Shown here: positions 14,961 to 23,646 of the stretch, piece by piece
How positions within the stretch are numbered: position 1 is the stretch's first letter
Layout: each line of letters starts with the position of its first letter
From: CAYNHQ01 sp964397255
GTDB lineage: Bacteria > Bdellovibrionota_G > JALEGL01 > DATDPG01
DNA: 64,000 nucleotides
Direction of reading: 5' to 3'
Assembly (NCBI GenBank): GCA_964397255.1
Contig: CAYNHQ010000006.1
Location: 1-64,000 of the forward strand
The notes under the pieces: model-generated
What the model was told of the DNA's origin: nothing
The model's input: only the letters and a program-made list of their open reading frames with translations
Databases searched by the model: none
Position numbers and translations under genes: made by a program

Positions 14961-15410
14961 ATGAAATTCATGCGACGGATTGATTGGATTGCCATGGTCA
15001 TGGCTTTAACTGCCGTTGGCTGTTCGAGCGATGATTCCACAGATATGGTCACGCCGACCCCAACTCCGGTGGTTCCCGCAACTTTTACGAATGTCCAAAT
15101 GTATGTGCTGACGCCTTCCTGTACGAATGTAAAATGCCATGACGCTACCGCTTCGGGATCTCTCGATCTGCGCGAAGGAAATTCTTATTCGGCCCTGGTC
15201 AATGTCCCCGCGGTCCAGCCCGCGGCGGCATCTCGAGGCAAGATTCGGGTCATTCCCAAAGATCCAATCAATAGTTTCTTAATTCAGAAACTCGATGGAA
15301 CAATGGGGTCAGACGAGGGCGACCCCATGCCGAGAAAGGAAGCAAGCTTAGTTCAATCGAAAATCGAGTTGATTCGCCAATGGATCAAAAAAGGTGCGCT
15401 AAATGATTGA
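14961..15410 (+). CDS. Small lipoprotein with CX4CH haem-like motif
   Basis: The 149-residue product has a signal peptide ending in lipobox AVGC (residue about 21) and a Pro/Thr linker. The C-terminal domain carries CTNVKCH (CX4CH), LDLREGNSY, and PMPRKEASL with IRQWIKKGA at the end. The last pattern is that of cytochrome-like domains in planctomycete-type and other membrane-anchored monohaem proteins. It probably binds one haem through the unusual motif and works with the neighbouring multihaem cytochrome. It overlaps the barrel gene by 8 bases. Confidence 0.78.
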   Translation: MKFMRRIDWIAMVMALTAVGCSSDDSTDMVTPTPTPVVPATFTNVQMYVLTPSCTNVKCHDATASGSLDLREGNSYSALVNVPAVQPAAASRGKIRVIPKDPINSFLIQKLDGTMGSDEGDPMPRKEASLVQSKIELIRQWIKKGALND

Positions 15411-17019
15411 TCGCCTCCGCCGAACTTGGGTCTTGATTCTCCTCTTGGGTTTCTGGATCGGCACAGCCAAAAGCGAGCCCAAAATAGTAAACGTAGATCG
15501 TCTCCCGCTTTTCGTGGAGCCGAATCCAAAAAGTGAAATGCTCGCTCGCCTTCCTAAAAATCAGAACGTTGAAGAGCTGGAAACGCAGGGCCCCTGGTCG
15601 AAAATCAAAGTCAATGTAGGTGGTATGAGTGTGCAAGCGTGGGTACCCGCAAAGGGTCTGGTGAGATCTACGCCGTCGTCATTAACTGTGCAGTCAGCTG
15701 TCATTCAAACCCCGAACGAGATCCATGCCTATCGCATTGTGCGAATCACAGACAACGAACTCAGGCGTCGTTACCTCGCCGTGATGGCCGCGGAATTCAA
15801 ACGGGTGCCGTATACCGGGCCTCGTGACGCCACCGGAAGACTCACGACAATCCCCGTCGACTTTTCGGCGGGACATACTTCCTGGATTGCTTCGGGATAC
15901 TCGAGTTTCAATCGGGAAGAGCTTTCTCTTTCAGCGGAAAATGTTCCAGTGAGTAATAATTGGGATGCATCGATTGATATGACCACGTGGGCGTATGCCT
16001 CGCGACCCGATCCTTCGCGATTTCGAGATGACCAGGCAGTTCAATATTATCTTTGGGAAGCCTCCATCACGAATCGCAATTCTCGCTCTCCATTTTCGTT
16101 TACGGCAGGAAGAGTTCGTCCCTGGGACCTTCCGGGACTGACGACCTTTGACGGTGCACAGGCCAGTTATCGTTTTGGATCTGGGGGACCTGAAATCGGA
16201 ATGTATGGGGGCATCCTTCCCGACATGATTTCCCTTCGCCCGGATTCACAATCTTGGGCAGGAGGCCTCTACTACGAACAAGCCTATGTTCAGACCAGAG
16301 ATTATCTGGTTCGGCAGGAAATTCGGGCTGGAGTTCTGCGAACAACGGATTTCGGCTCTCGAATCGAAGCAGAGGCCCGAACCTCGGCTAGCATTTTGAA
16401 ATGGCTGGATTTCGCCGTGGACCTCAAAGCAGGACTGGGAGGTGGAAATGTTTCGGCCGATCCTGCACTGGATGCTCTTCGATTTGATTTAGGTCTTCGA
16501 CCCACTGATAAGTTGTATATTTATTCAAATCTACGATTTCTCGAACGACAGCCGAACGAAGTCGACGTAACTATATATGATGGCGCTCGCCACGAAGAGT
16601 TGGGGATGATGTACAACATCGTTCCCATGCTGGGTGTCGGCTTCAACGGCGGCGCTTCGCAGGAAGTCGGGGGTTCCGAGCTTGACCGCAAGTATGTGGG
16701 ACCTGAGGTTCGCTTATCCAAATGGCTCACCAAACAAAGCGATCTCCTCCTGGGTTATCAATACGAATCGGGATGGGTCGATGGTCATTTTTTCTTTATT
16801 CAACCTTCCGCCACATTTCTAAATCGATACAAAGGAACGCTTCGGGCCTCCTATTCGAAAGACAACGCCGCCGACCAGATTGCCGATCAATGGGGAATGT
16901 TTGGCGGTTTTCAAACCCCGCTCTTCTCTTGGCTGGTTCTTGTTTGCTCGTTTCCGACCATTGTGTGGACCGACACCACCGGATTTTTCGGCGGACTCGA
17001 CGTGACCGGACAGTTGTAA
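15403..17019 (+). CDS. SH3b-domain outer-membrane beta-barrel, conduit porin candidate
   Basis: The 538-residue protein has a signal peptide (residues 1-24) and a short SH3b domain (about 27-88; VDRLPLFVEPNPKSEML, GPWSKIKV, WVPAKGL). A large domain of amphipathic strands follows, with repeated Tyr/Arg-rich hairpins. The arrangement of cytochrome, small haem lipoprotein and barrel in one plus-strand unit suggests a porin that holds a cytochrome across the outer membrane. There is no sequence similarity to MtrB that I can recognise. It ends 5 bases before the convergent 30-haem gene. Confidence 0.78.
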   Translation: MIDRLRRTWVLILLLGFWIGTAKSEPKIVNVDRLPLFVEPNPKSEMLARLPKNQNVEELETQGPWSKIKVNVGGMSVQAWVPAKGLVRSTPSSLTVQSAVIQTPNEIHAYRIVRITDNELRRRYLAVMAAEFKRVPYTGPRDATGRLTTIPVDFSAGHTSWIASGYSSFNREELSLSAENVPVSNNWDASIDMTTWAYASRPDPSRFRDDQAVQYYLWEASITNRNSRSPFSFTAGRVRPWDLPGLTTFDGAQASYRFGSGGPEIGMYGGILPDMISLRPDSQSWAGGLYYEQAYVQTRDYLVRQEIRAGVLRTTDFGSRIEAEARTSASILKWLDFAVDLKAGLGGGNVSADPALDALRFDLGLRPTDKLYIYSNLRFLERQPNEVDVTIYDGARHEELGMMYNIVPMLGVGFNGGASQEVGGSELDRKYVGPEVRLSKWLTKQSDLLLGYQYESGWVDGHFFFIQPSATFLNRYKGTLRASYSKDNAADQIADQWGMFGGFQTPLFSWLVLVCSFPTIVWTDTTGFFGGLDVTGQL

Positions 17020-17024
17020 ATGAA

Positions 17025-19607
17025 TCAGCCTCCCGACGTTCCATTTCGGTGACATTCGTAGCACTTCTGATCTTTGTACTGATACCCGGGTACTTGGGTA
17101 TGTACTGAATCCATTTTCCCTTTCGAGTGTGCGCCCGTGTGACAGCCCGTGCACGTGGCGGTACCGGTGGAACAGGACCCGATAATGCCGTTCACGATGG
17201 AACCAAGATGACAATCGGCACAGGTAAAGCGTGAATGCGCTCCATGCGAGATGGGAAAACATCCATCGTGAGCAGCGAACCTCGCCGGCTTCCAATGAAC
17301 AGGATTGTGACAAGTGCGGCAAGTGGTGCCAAAGCCCGCCCGAACGTGGTCAATCCCTTTGGATGCCGTACTCAAGTAGTCCGCTTGATGGCAGGCATAG
17401 CAATCCACGGCCACACTCGAAAACGTCTTGTCCCGTTGATTTTGATGACACTCTTCGCATGGAATGAGCGCATGACGCCCTGTTAAAGGGAAATTCGTCC
17501 GCCGGTGCGCTTCCATCGGGAAGGCACTTGCCCAGCCGGTTTCGTCGTGACAGCGGTCACAAAATGATCCGAGTTGACCCGCGTGAACATCCCGGTGACA
17601 ACTTCCACAGGTTTTCTCAATTCGTTTTTCATAATTTCCTTCCAAATGACATTTGGGGCACCGAACGATTTGATGACTTGCCTTCAGCGGGAAATCGGTC
17701 TTGGTATGATCAAATCGCGCAAACTGCCAGCCCCCTACCACATGGCAATTGGAACAAACGCTTTCCGTCGAAGCCGTTGGAGTGGGCTCAAATTTTTTAA
17801 ACGCACCCTTATGTTCATCCTCGTGGCAGCCCTCACAGGTATGCGGAAGACCTTTGTATTTGACGACGATCACATCGGGAGCCACCGTCACTCCGGGGTG
17901 GCACTTGGGGCATTTGACCGAGCTATGATTTCCCTGAAGCGGGAACGTCGTGAACTTGGTTTGATTGTGATTGAAGAGAAGATCTTTCTTAAAATCCGTC
18001 GTCGTATGACATGTTTTGCAAACGGAACGGCTACCCGGAGTTTTGGCGAATTGTCCCGCGTGAACATCCTCATGGCATCCCTCGCATTCCATAGGTAACT
18101 CGCGGTAACGCGCCATGGGGCGCCCCTCGCGAACATTTCCTCTGGGGTGACAACGATCGCAGGCCACCTGCGCATGTTTTCCCGTGAGCGGAAATTTACA
18201 ATCTCGGTTGTGGTCAAAAATGATTTCTTTAAAAGAAGTGACTTGGTGACAGGAGGCACAACTTTTTGTGACCCCATTGCGCGAAAACTCTCCCTTATGA
18301 GGATCCGCATGACAGGTCTCGCAGGCAGCTAGCGAAGATGAATATTTGAATTGAATCAGACTGAATTGATCTTTGCGTCCTCGTTTTCGAAGCTTCGCTC
18401 GCAGATCTTGAGGAATTCTTTTTGCCAATTCCGTCTTTTGCGTATGGCATTTGGCACAGGGAACTTTCTGATGCGCTCCTTCCAATGGGTAGCGGGTCCT
18501 GGCGTGAGCGGCGAGATCAAAGGTAGAGGGCTTGAATTGGTCAACCGTATGGCAATTGTCACAGGCAAGGCCTTTGGCCGTGAGTGTCATCTGGCCGAGA
18601 TGGGCATCGATGTGACAATCGGTACATTTTTCAAATTTCAGGCCTTTAAATTTTGCCGGTTGGCCCGGAAATGGGCCATGGCACGAAGTACACTCCACTC
18701 TACCGTGGGCCCCACGTAGGGGGAATCTGGTTTTTTCATGAAATTCGCGACCTTTTGAAACTTTGTTCTGCACCTTTTCCCAGTTCTCAGTGCTGTGACA
18801 ACTTTCGCATCTTTTGCCGAATTTCCCTTCATGCACATCTTTGTGACAGTCCTCACAGGTCCCATGGGCGATGCCGTTGAGTTTCATAAATGAAGAAGCT
18901 CGCACAGGAGAGGGAAAGAGCCGGAAAGCCGTGTTCGTGTCCGCAACGGCTTCGTGACATTTTTCGCAGGAAACCGAGCGATGCTTCCCCGTCAGTGGAA
19001 AATCTGTTTTTCGATGATCAAAGAGCGGCGCCTTTGTCCAGGCGGTCTCATTGTGACAAGTGGAGCACTCTTTACTCACTTGACCCCGATGTTCATCAAA
19101 ATGACAGGTGTTGCATGTCGTAGATAAACCCAAATAGGTTTCCTTTTTGGGATTCTTCCGAATCAATTCATTGACGCTGGAATCTTTGATCAGTCGCGTG
19201 TCGTGACATCCGTCGCATGAAACCTTTGCATGCTCTCCTTTTAAAGAAAATCCGGTTTGTTCGTGATCAAAATTCTCTTTCCCTCCTTCCCACTTAATGA
19301 GCTTAAACGCCCGACCCGCATGGTCGGGATGACATTTTCCGCATCGGTTCGAAACTTGGTCCAATCGGCCGTGGTAGCCCGCATTTCGAGAGATTCGTGA
19401 TTCCAATTCGGTGTGACAGGCCAAACAATGGTTCCCCACCACCTGCTCTCCTTCCTGATGACATTTGAGACAGTTGTTTGATCCTTCGATGAACGCATGT
19501 GGTTGGGACAAAGGTCCGGGAGAACTTAAATTAAATTCCGCGCGCAGAGAGTTTGGCGAAAAGACAAGAGCCACCAAAAACCAGATGTAGCGTCCCTCTC
19601 TAGTCAT
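17025..19607 (-). CDS. 30-haem cytochrome c
   Basis: The secreted protein contains 30 CX2CH motifs, counted one by one, with no run of more than about 70 residues lacking one. Repeats pair a CxxCH block containing a distal His (FDHxxTxFPLxGKH) with VxCxxCH, the pattern of NapC/NirT-like and doubled cytochrome c7-type modules. The C-terminal end (GYQYKDQKCYECHRNGT) resembles the repeat of the 10-haem lipoprotein upstream. The start at 19607 gives a signal peptide ending NSLRA-E and follows a GGGAG; the frame is open to an alternative start at 19628. It lies divergent from the oxidoreductase gene, and periplasmic or extracellular electron transfer is inferred. Confidence 0.93.
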   Translation of the reverse strand: MTREGRYIWFLVALVFSPNSLRAEFNLSSPGPLSQPHAFIEGSNNCLKCHQEGEQVVGNHCLACHTELESRISRNAGYHGRLDQVSNRCGKCHPDHAGRAFKLIKWEGGKENFDHEQTGFSLKGEHAKVSCDGCHDTRLIKDSSVNELIRKNPKKETYLGLSTTCNTCHFDEHRGQVSKECSTCHNETAWTKAPLFDHRKTDFPLTGKHRSVSCEKCHEAVADTNTAFRLFPSPVRASSFMKLNGIAHGTCEDCHKDVHEGKFGKRCESCHSTENWEKVQNKVSKGREFHEKTRFPLRGAHGRVECTSCHGPFPGQPAKFKGLKFEKCTDCHIDAHLGQMTLTAKGLACDNCHTVDQFKPSTFDLAAHARTRYPLEGAHQKVPCAKCHTQKTELAKRIPQDLRAKLRKRGRKDQFSLIQFKYSSSLAACETCHADPHKGEFSRNGVTKSCASCHQVTSFKEIIFDHNRDCKFPLTGKHAQVACDRCHPRGNVREGRPMARYRELPMECEGCHEDVHAGQFAKTPGSRSVCKTCHTTTDFKKDLLFNHNQTKFTTFPLQGNHSSVKCPKCHPGVTVAPDVIVVKYKGLPHTCEGCHEDEHKGAFKKFEPTPTASTESVCSNCHVVGGWQFARFDHTKTDFPLKASHQIVRCPKCHLEGNYEKRIEKTCGSCHRDVHAGQLGSFCDRCHDETGWASAFPMEAHRRTNFPLTGRHALIPCEECHQNQRDKTFSSVAVDCYACHQADYLSTASKGIDHVRAGFGTTCRTCHNPVHWKPARFAAHDGCFPISHGAHSRFTCADCHLGSIVNGIIGSCSTGTATCTGCHTGAHSKGKMDSVHTQVPGYQYKDQKCYECHRNGTSGG

Positions 19608-19706
19608 GCTCCCATGGACCCATCTCATAAATATAAGCGTATTCTTATTTTTCGCATGACTTAACTTGCATCCGCCCCCGGAGGCATTTGAGATATACTG
19701 GCATTC

Positions 19707-21950
19707 GTGCTTTTTCCGGAAATTAGTAATACCGGTTTATTTTTTGCCTCGGGCGTCACCATCGGCACGGGCATGGCGATGTTTATTTTACGACGCCTGC
19801 TCCGCCAAACCAAAGACACAAAGACACTTAAAAAATCGATCGCGCAAGAGCTTCACATTCCGCCGACACTGCACCCCGTGATCGATCCCAACATTTGTAT
19901 CGGGAGTCTCTCCTGTATCAAAGTTTGCCCCGAGGGAGATATTCTAGGGATCGTCGACGGGAAGGCGGAGCTGATCATCGCGGCCAATTGCATCGGGCAT
20001 TCCCGCTGCGAGCTAGAATGCCCGGTGGATGCTATCAAGCTTGTCTTTGGAACGAGTGAGCGGGGTCTCGATCTACCCGAAGTGGATGAATTTTTCGAAA
20101 CCAGTCGGGCGGGGCTGCACATTGTTGGGGAATTAGGAGGAATGGGCCTCATTAGGAACGCCCTTCGCCAAGGCCTTCAACTGGGGAATCGATTTAAGAC
20201 CACGCTTAAACCAGGCATTAGCAAACAACAAGTTCATGCCGTCATCGTAGGGGCAGGCCCCGCAGGAATCGCCACCGCTCTTGGCATGCAGGAAGCGGGA
20301 CTCTCGTTTCGCCTGGTGGACCAGGGAACCAGTTTGGGTGGGACGATTGCCAACTATCCCCGCCAGAAAATTGTCATGACAGAAACCCTTGACCTTCCAT
20401 TCTTTGGAAAGTTCGGCCGACCTCTCATTTCAAAAGAAGACCTCATTGAAATGCTCGCGAGTGCGATCAAAAAAGCGAATGTCAAAATTCATCATGGCGT
20501 CAAAGTTGAGAAGGTCGAGGGAGACAACGGAAACTTCGTTGTTCAAACCAATCAGGGGAAAATACCCTGCCAAAAAGTGGTTCTTGCGATCGGCCGCATG
20601 GGAACACCGCGAAAATTGGGCGTGCCCGGAGAAGAACTCCCGAAGGTCACTTATCTTCTCTTGCATCCCGAACAATACGCAGGGAAAAAAGTGCTCGTGG
20701 TAGGCGGAGGAGACTCGGCGTTGGAAATCGCATTCATGCTTTCTCATGAAAAAGGTACGGAAGTGAGTCTTTCGTACCGAAACCCCGCGTTTGGAAGAGC
20801 GAAACCAAGAAACAAGGACAACATCGAAAAGCTGATTGCTGAAGGAAAAGTAAAAGCGATCATGAGTTCCAATGTCGTCTCGATTCATCCCCACAAAGTG
20901 GTTCTCGATGTCAATGGAGCCAAATCTGAAATTGCAAACGACTATGTCGTGATCCAGGCAGGTGGAATTCTTCCCACCGAATTTCTTCAAAGCATGGGAA
21001 TCCATATTCAGCGCCACATAGGCCAGGTCATTGAAAAGAAACTGAAGAGCGCGGGGGGATCCCGGGCCCTGAAAGAAGAGGTCGCCGAAAGACACACACG
21101 AATTCAACTCGGAACGTGGCTTACACTGCTAGGAACGCTGATCATCGGATACTTATTTTATGTTGGGCGAAATTATTACTGGCTTCCAGCAGATGAGCGC
21201 GTGCGTTCGCCCCTTCACAGCGCGCTGCGTCCGGGGGGGATATGGGGACATGGCGTAGGGATCGTGGCGACGATCGTTATGCTTTCAAACTTTCTCCTCC
21301 CGTTGCGCAAACATTGGCGAAGGCTCAAAGGCCGAAAACCGATACGGTATTGGCTGACGTTTCATGTGTTTGTCGGCTTCATGAGTCCGCTGGTGATCCT
21401 GTTTCATGCGGCGTTCAAAGCCAACAACATGGTGGCCATGCTTTGCTACTCCTCTTTGGTTTGTGTGGTCGCCACAGGAATTGTCGGGCGCTTCATTTAC
21501 GGCCTTGTTCCGGTTTCCGGAGAGCGCTACTTGGAATTGGCGGAGCTGATGAGCCGGATGGAGCAGACCCGCGGAACCTTAAATCCCCTCCTGGCCAAAA
21601 TTAGAAACCCACAAAAAATTCACGGACTCTTGAAGTTTGTCACCTCTCCGGTGCCCCAGGGGATAGGGTTCTTTCGAGCCCTTTTTGCCATGCCGTTTGA
21701 CGCCCTTCGAGTTCGCAGCTCACTTCTGCTTTGTCGACCTCTTTTTTCCAGTCACCATGAATATCGTGAATTCAAACGAATGATTGTCCGCCTCTTGCAA
21801 TTGAAACGACAGGCCTCTGTATTTCGAACGGCGAAAAAATTAATGGACTCATGGCGAGTGGTTCACGTGGTTCTAGCCGTCTTCTTATTAGTCGTGATCG
21901 GTCTTCATATCTATTCCGCCATGAACCTCGGCTATCGATGGATTTTCTAA
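19707..21950 (+). CDS. Ferredoxin-FAD/NAD(P) oxidoreductase-cytochrome b-like membrane fusion
   Basis: The 747-residue protein has an N-terminal TM (about 8-28) and two iron-sulfur motifs, CIGSLSCIKVCP and CIGHSRCELECP. Each motif keeps three of four Cys, with Ser or His in the second position. A TrxB-like FAD domain (VIVGAGPAGIATA) and an NAD(P) domain (VLVVGGGDSALEIA, then VVIQAGGILPTEFL) follow. The C-terminal membrane domain has about five TMs and conserved His in LTFHVFVGF, ILFHAAF and VVHVVLAVF, likely haem b ligands. It could carry electrons from NAD(P)H or ferredoxin across the inner membrane to the multihaem cytochromes. The start is GTG. The very end is duplicated at 24700-24784. 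Confidence 0.85.
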   Translation: MLFPEISNTGLFFASGVTIGTGMAMFILRRLLRQTKDTKTLKKSIAQELHIPPTLHPVIDPNICIGSLSCIKVCPEGDILGIVDGKAELIIAANCIGHSRCELECPVDAIKLVFGTSERGLDLPEVDEFFETSRAGLHIVGELGGMGLIRNALRQGLQLGNRFKTTLKPGISKQQVHAVIVGAGPAGIATALGMQEAGLSFRLVDQGTSLGGTIANYPRQKIVMTETLDLPFFGKFGRPLISKEDLIEMLASAIKKANVKIHHGVKVEKVEGDNGNFVVQTNQGKIPCQKVVLAIGRMGTPRKLGVPGEELPKVTYLLLHPEQYAGKKVLVVGGGDSALEIAFMLSHEKGTEVSLSYRNPAFGRAKPRNKDNIEKLIAEGKVKAIMSSNVVSIHPHKVVLDVNGAKSEIANDYVVIQAGGILPTEFLQSMGIHIQRHIGQVIEKKLKSAGGSRALKEEVAERHTRIQLGTWLTLLGTLIIGYLFYVGRNYYWLPADERVRSPLHSALRPGGIWGHGVGIVATIVMLSNFLLPLRKHWRRLKGRKPIRYWLTFHVFVGFMSPLVILFHAAFKANNMVAMLCYSSLVCVVATGIVGRFIYGLVPVSGERYLELAELMSRMEQTRGTLNPLLAKIRNPQKIHGLLKFVTSPVPQGIGFFRALFAMPFDALRVRSSLLLCRPLFSSHHEYREFKRMIVRLLQLKRQASVFRTAKKLMDSWRVVHVVLAVFLLVVIGLHIYSAMNLGYRWIF

Positions 21951-22003
21951 TTACTTAAATTGATCGGACCAGCACCTCAGTTCCCTCGAGCGATTCGGGT
22001 TTC
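21951..22003. pseudogene. Remnant of nadK ends fused together
   Basis: Directly after the oxidoreductase stop, TTACTTAAATTGATCGG matches the end of the nadK pseudogene (24771-24787). The next bases, ACCAGCACCTCAGTTCC then CTCGAG, match a site near its 5' end (about 25279-25305) with a few changes. Everything between is gone. It therefore looks like a second, almost fully deleted nadK copy on the minus strand. Confidence 0.6.
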
Positions 22004-22759
22004 CTATTCTCCACCTGTGGCCAGGATATCGTCGGTTTGCCGCTCCGAATCCTCCAATGTGCCGTCGTCATTTTGATCCTGAAAGAGGCGAGCCGACTGC
22101 TTAATGTTTAAAGTGATTGTGTCGAGCCATTCCTGGTTGTGATCCTTGTCGACGAGAATGGTTCCACCGGTTTCAGGAAGGGATGCCAGATCCACTCCTT
22201 TAAACCAATTCTCGAGATCGAACGCGAGAAAGAAGATCGAACTTCCATGGGATCCAATCGGAAAGCCCGTGGCATTTTCTAAGCGGAATTCTTGGTCGAT
22301 TTCAAGCGTGACTTTAAAAGGCGTACCTCCCAATACCGAGCCTTTGGCGATCACGGAATGGTTGACGATGGGATCGGAAGGTCCCACGGGTGATTCATCG
22401 CTGCTCAACTTGTCGAGTTTCAATTCGATTCGGCAATAATCGCCTGAAGGAATCTCGCTGCTTCCGAATTTTGGGATGGCACTATCCGTCAGGAGATCAG
22501 CCACATACGGACCCTGAAATCGAATGTCATTTCCTTCTTGAGTGCTTGAAGCGCAGGCGGAGAGGGGCCGAAAACGGAGCTCGCTCAGCACGAGCCTCGC
22601 TTCAGTTAAGCTCAATCCACCAGACAATGCTCTTGCGTTCAACCGTGCTGTGGAGTCGATACCGGCCACACGCAACTCAACCATTTGGGGATTTCCAACC
22701 TCGGAACCCCCACAATGTGCGATCGCGAGAAAGCCTAGTAATGAAAACCAGCGCCTCAT
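22004..22759 (-). CDS. Hypothetical lipoprotein, paralogue of 23647-24537
   Basis: The 251-residue product has a short signal peptide with lipobox AIAHC (residue 16). The mature domain is rich in strands and contains LEIDQEFRLEN and FDLENWFKGVDLASL, counterparts of which (LAIDINEEVNMED, LDVDKWFVGIDLA) occur in the lipoprotein encoded upstream. The fold resembles DUF4382-type lipoproteins, a guess from pattern only. The last 25 residues are an acidic calcium-site-like DQNDDGTLEDSE stretch. Its start overlaps the stop of the TIGR02147-like gene by four bases, so the two are coupled. Confidence 0.7.
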   Translation of the reverse strand: MRRWFSLLGFLAIAHCGGSEVGNPQMVELRVAGIDSTARLNARALSGGLSLTEARLVLSELRFRPLSACASSTQEGNDIRFQGPYVADLLTDSAIPKFGSSEIPSGDYCRIELKLDKLSSDESPVGPSDPIVNHSVIAKGSVLGGTPFKVTLEIDQEFRLENATGFPIGSHGSSIFFLAFDLENWFKGVDLASLPETGGTILVDKDHNQEWLDTITLNIKQSARLFQDQNDDGTLEDSERQTDDILATGGE

Positions 22760-23598
22760 TTGGGTTCCTTTTCTGTCAGGGGAAAAAGTTGAATGTTGAG
22801 TTGGTAGACGCGATCGGAGGACTCGGCGTCGGAAACAATGGTGGCCAAAAGATCCTTTCGGAAATGGGCGATTCTTTCTTTGAGTTCCTTCATTTTTGAG
22901 GCCGGAACTCCGAGCGTAACGGCACTGAGGTCCCGTTCCTCGGATGGAATCCGTTCCATCGCGTGGGCGGCCTCGGCCAACATTTCTCGATGGAAATTCG
23001 CTACCGCGAGTGACCTAACTTCGACACCCGACGTGATGGTGCTATCCACCTGTTCGAGTCTACCTCTCGAATTCCTCCTCAGAAGTTTGAGCTTCAGAAG
23101 AAGGTCAATGGCTTTTTCCACCCGATGGGCCTGCAGCCGACCGCCCAGTATCTTTGAAATCCACTCCGGATTCTCTTGAAACCCTTTTAACGTGACCAGC
23201 TCCCGAATGGCGGAATAATACCATCGCGAATAGAAACGAAACTGATCTCGCTCAAGTGGTTTGACCGCCCGGTAACGCCGACTTTTGGAGAGTCGTTCAT
23301 AGAGACGGTTTTGTTCCTCCTGGCTGGTCGTTTGGTTGAAAAAAACGAGGCTTTCGAAGAATTCGGCTTCTTGGCGATTATGTTTTAGGGCTTTGGAAAA
23401 TCGGCGCAGGCTCTCAACGGTTAGATTCCTTTTCCCATCCATCACTAATTTGAGGAAGTTGGGGGAAGAAAACCCCGCCTCGCGAGCAAAAAAACGGAAT
23501 GAGAAGGTACGCCGGGTCGATTTCAGAAATGAATACATCGCGCGGAGGTACGCGCGATAGTCATTGTATTCGAATAAATTTGGTTTCCCGGCTTCCAT
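22756..23598 (-). CDS. TIGR02147/DUF4423 family regulator-like protein
   Basis: The 280-residue protein matches the TIGR02147 type known from Fibrobacter and Bdellovibrio. It shows an N-terminal NDYRAYLRAMYSFLK and a helix-turn-helix-like FFAREAGFSSPNFLKLVMDGKRNL (shown here in part as REAGFSSPNFLKLV). Later come FFESLVFFNQ, a central FYSRWYYSAIREL and a C-terminal winged region with REMLAEAAHAMERIP. The molecular function of the family is not established, and a DNA-binding role is inferred from the N-terminal HTH. It lies between two lipoproteins that are paralogues of each other and is coupled to one. Confidence 0.82.
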   Translation of the reverse strand: MEAGKPNLFEYNDYRAYLRAMYSFLKSTRRTFSFRFFAREAGFSSPNFLKLVMDGKRNLTVESLRRFSKALKHNRQEAEFFESLVFFNQTTSQEEQNRLYERLSKSRRYRAVKPLERDQFRFYSRWYYSAIRELVTLKGFQENPEWISKILGGRLQAHRVEKAIDLLLKLKLLRRNSRGRLEQVDSTITSGVEVRSLAVANFHREMLAEAAHAMERIPSEERDLSAVTLGVPASKMKELKERIAHFRKDLLATIVSDAESSDRVYQLNIQLFPLTEKEPK

Positions 23599-23646
23599 GA
23601 ACTAAGGCAAGGAAAGGAGGCTATGGCCCCCTTTCCTTGCTCCCTA

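Noticed and set aside
20430..21107. Open frame of 225 codons on the minus strand
   Set aside because: It is entirely antisense to the FAD/NAD(P) part of the fusion oxidoreductase, whose motifs are clear.
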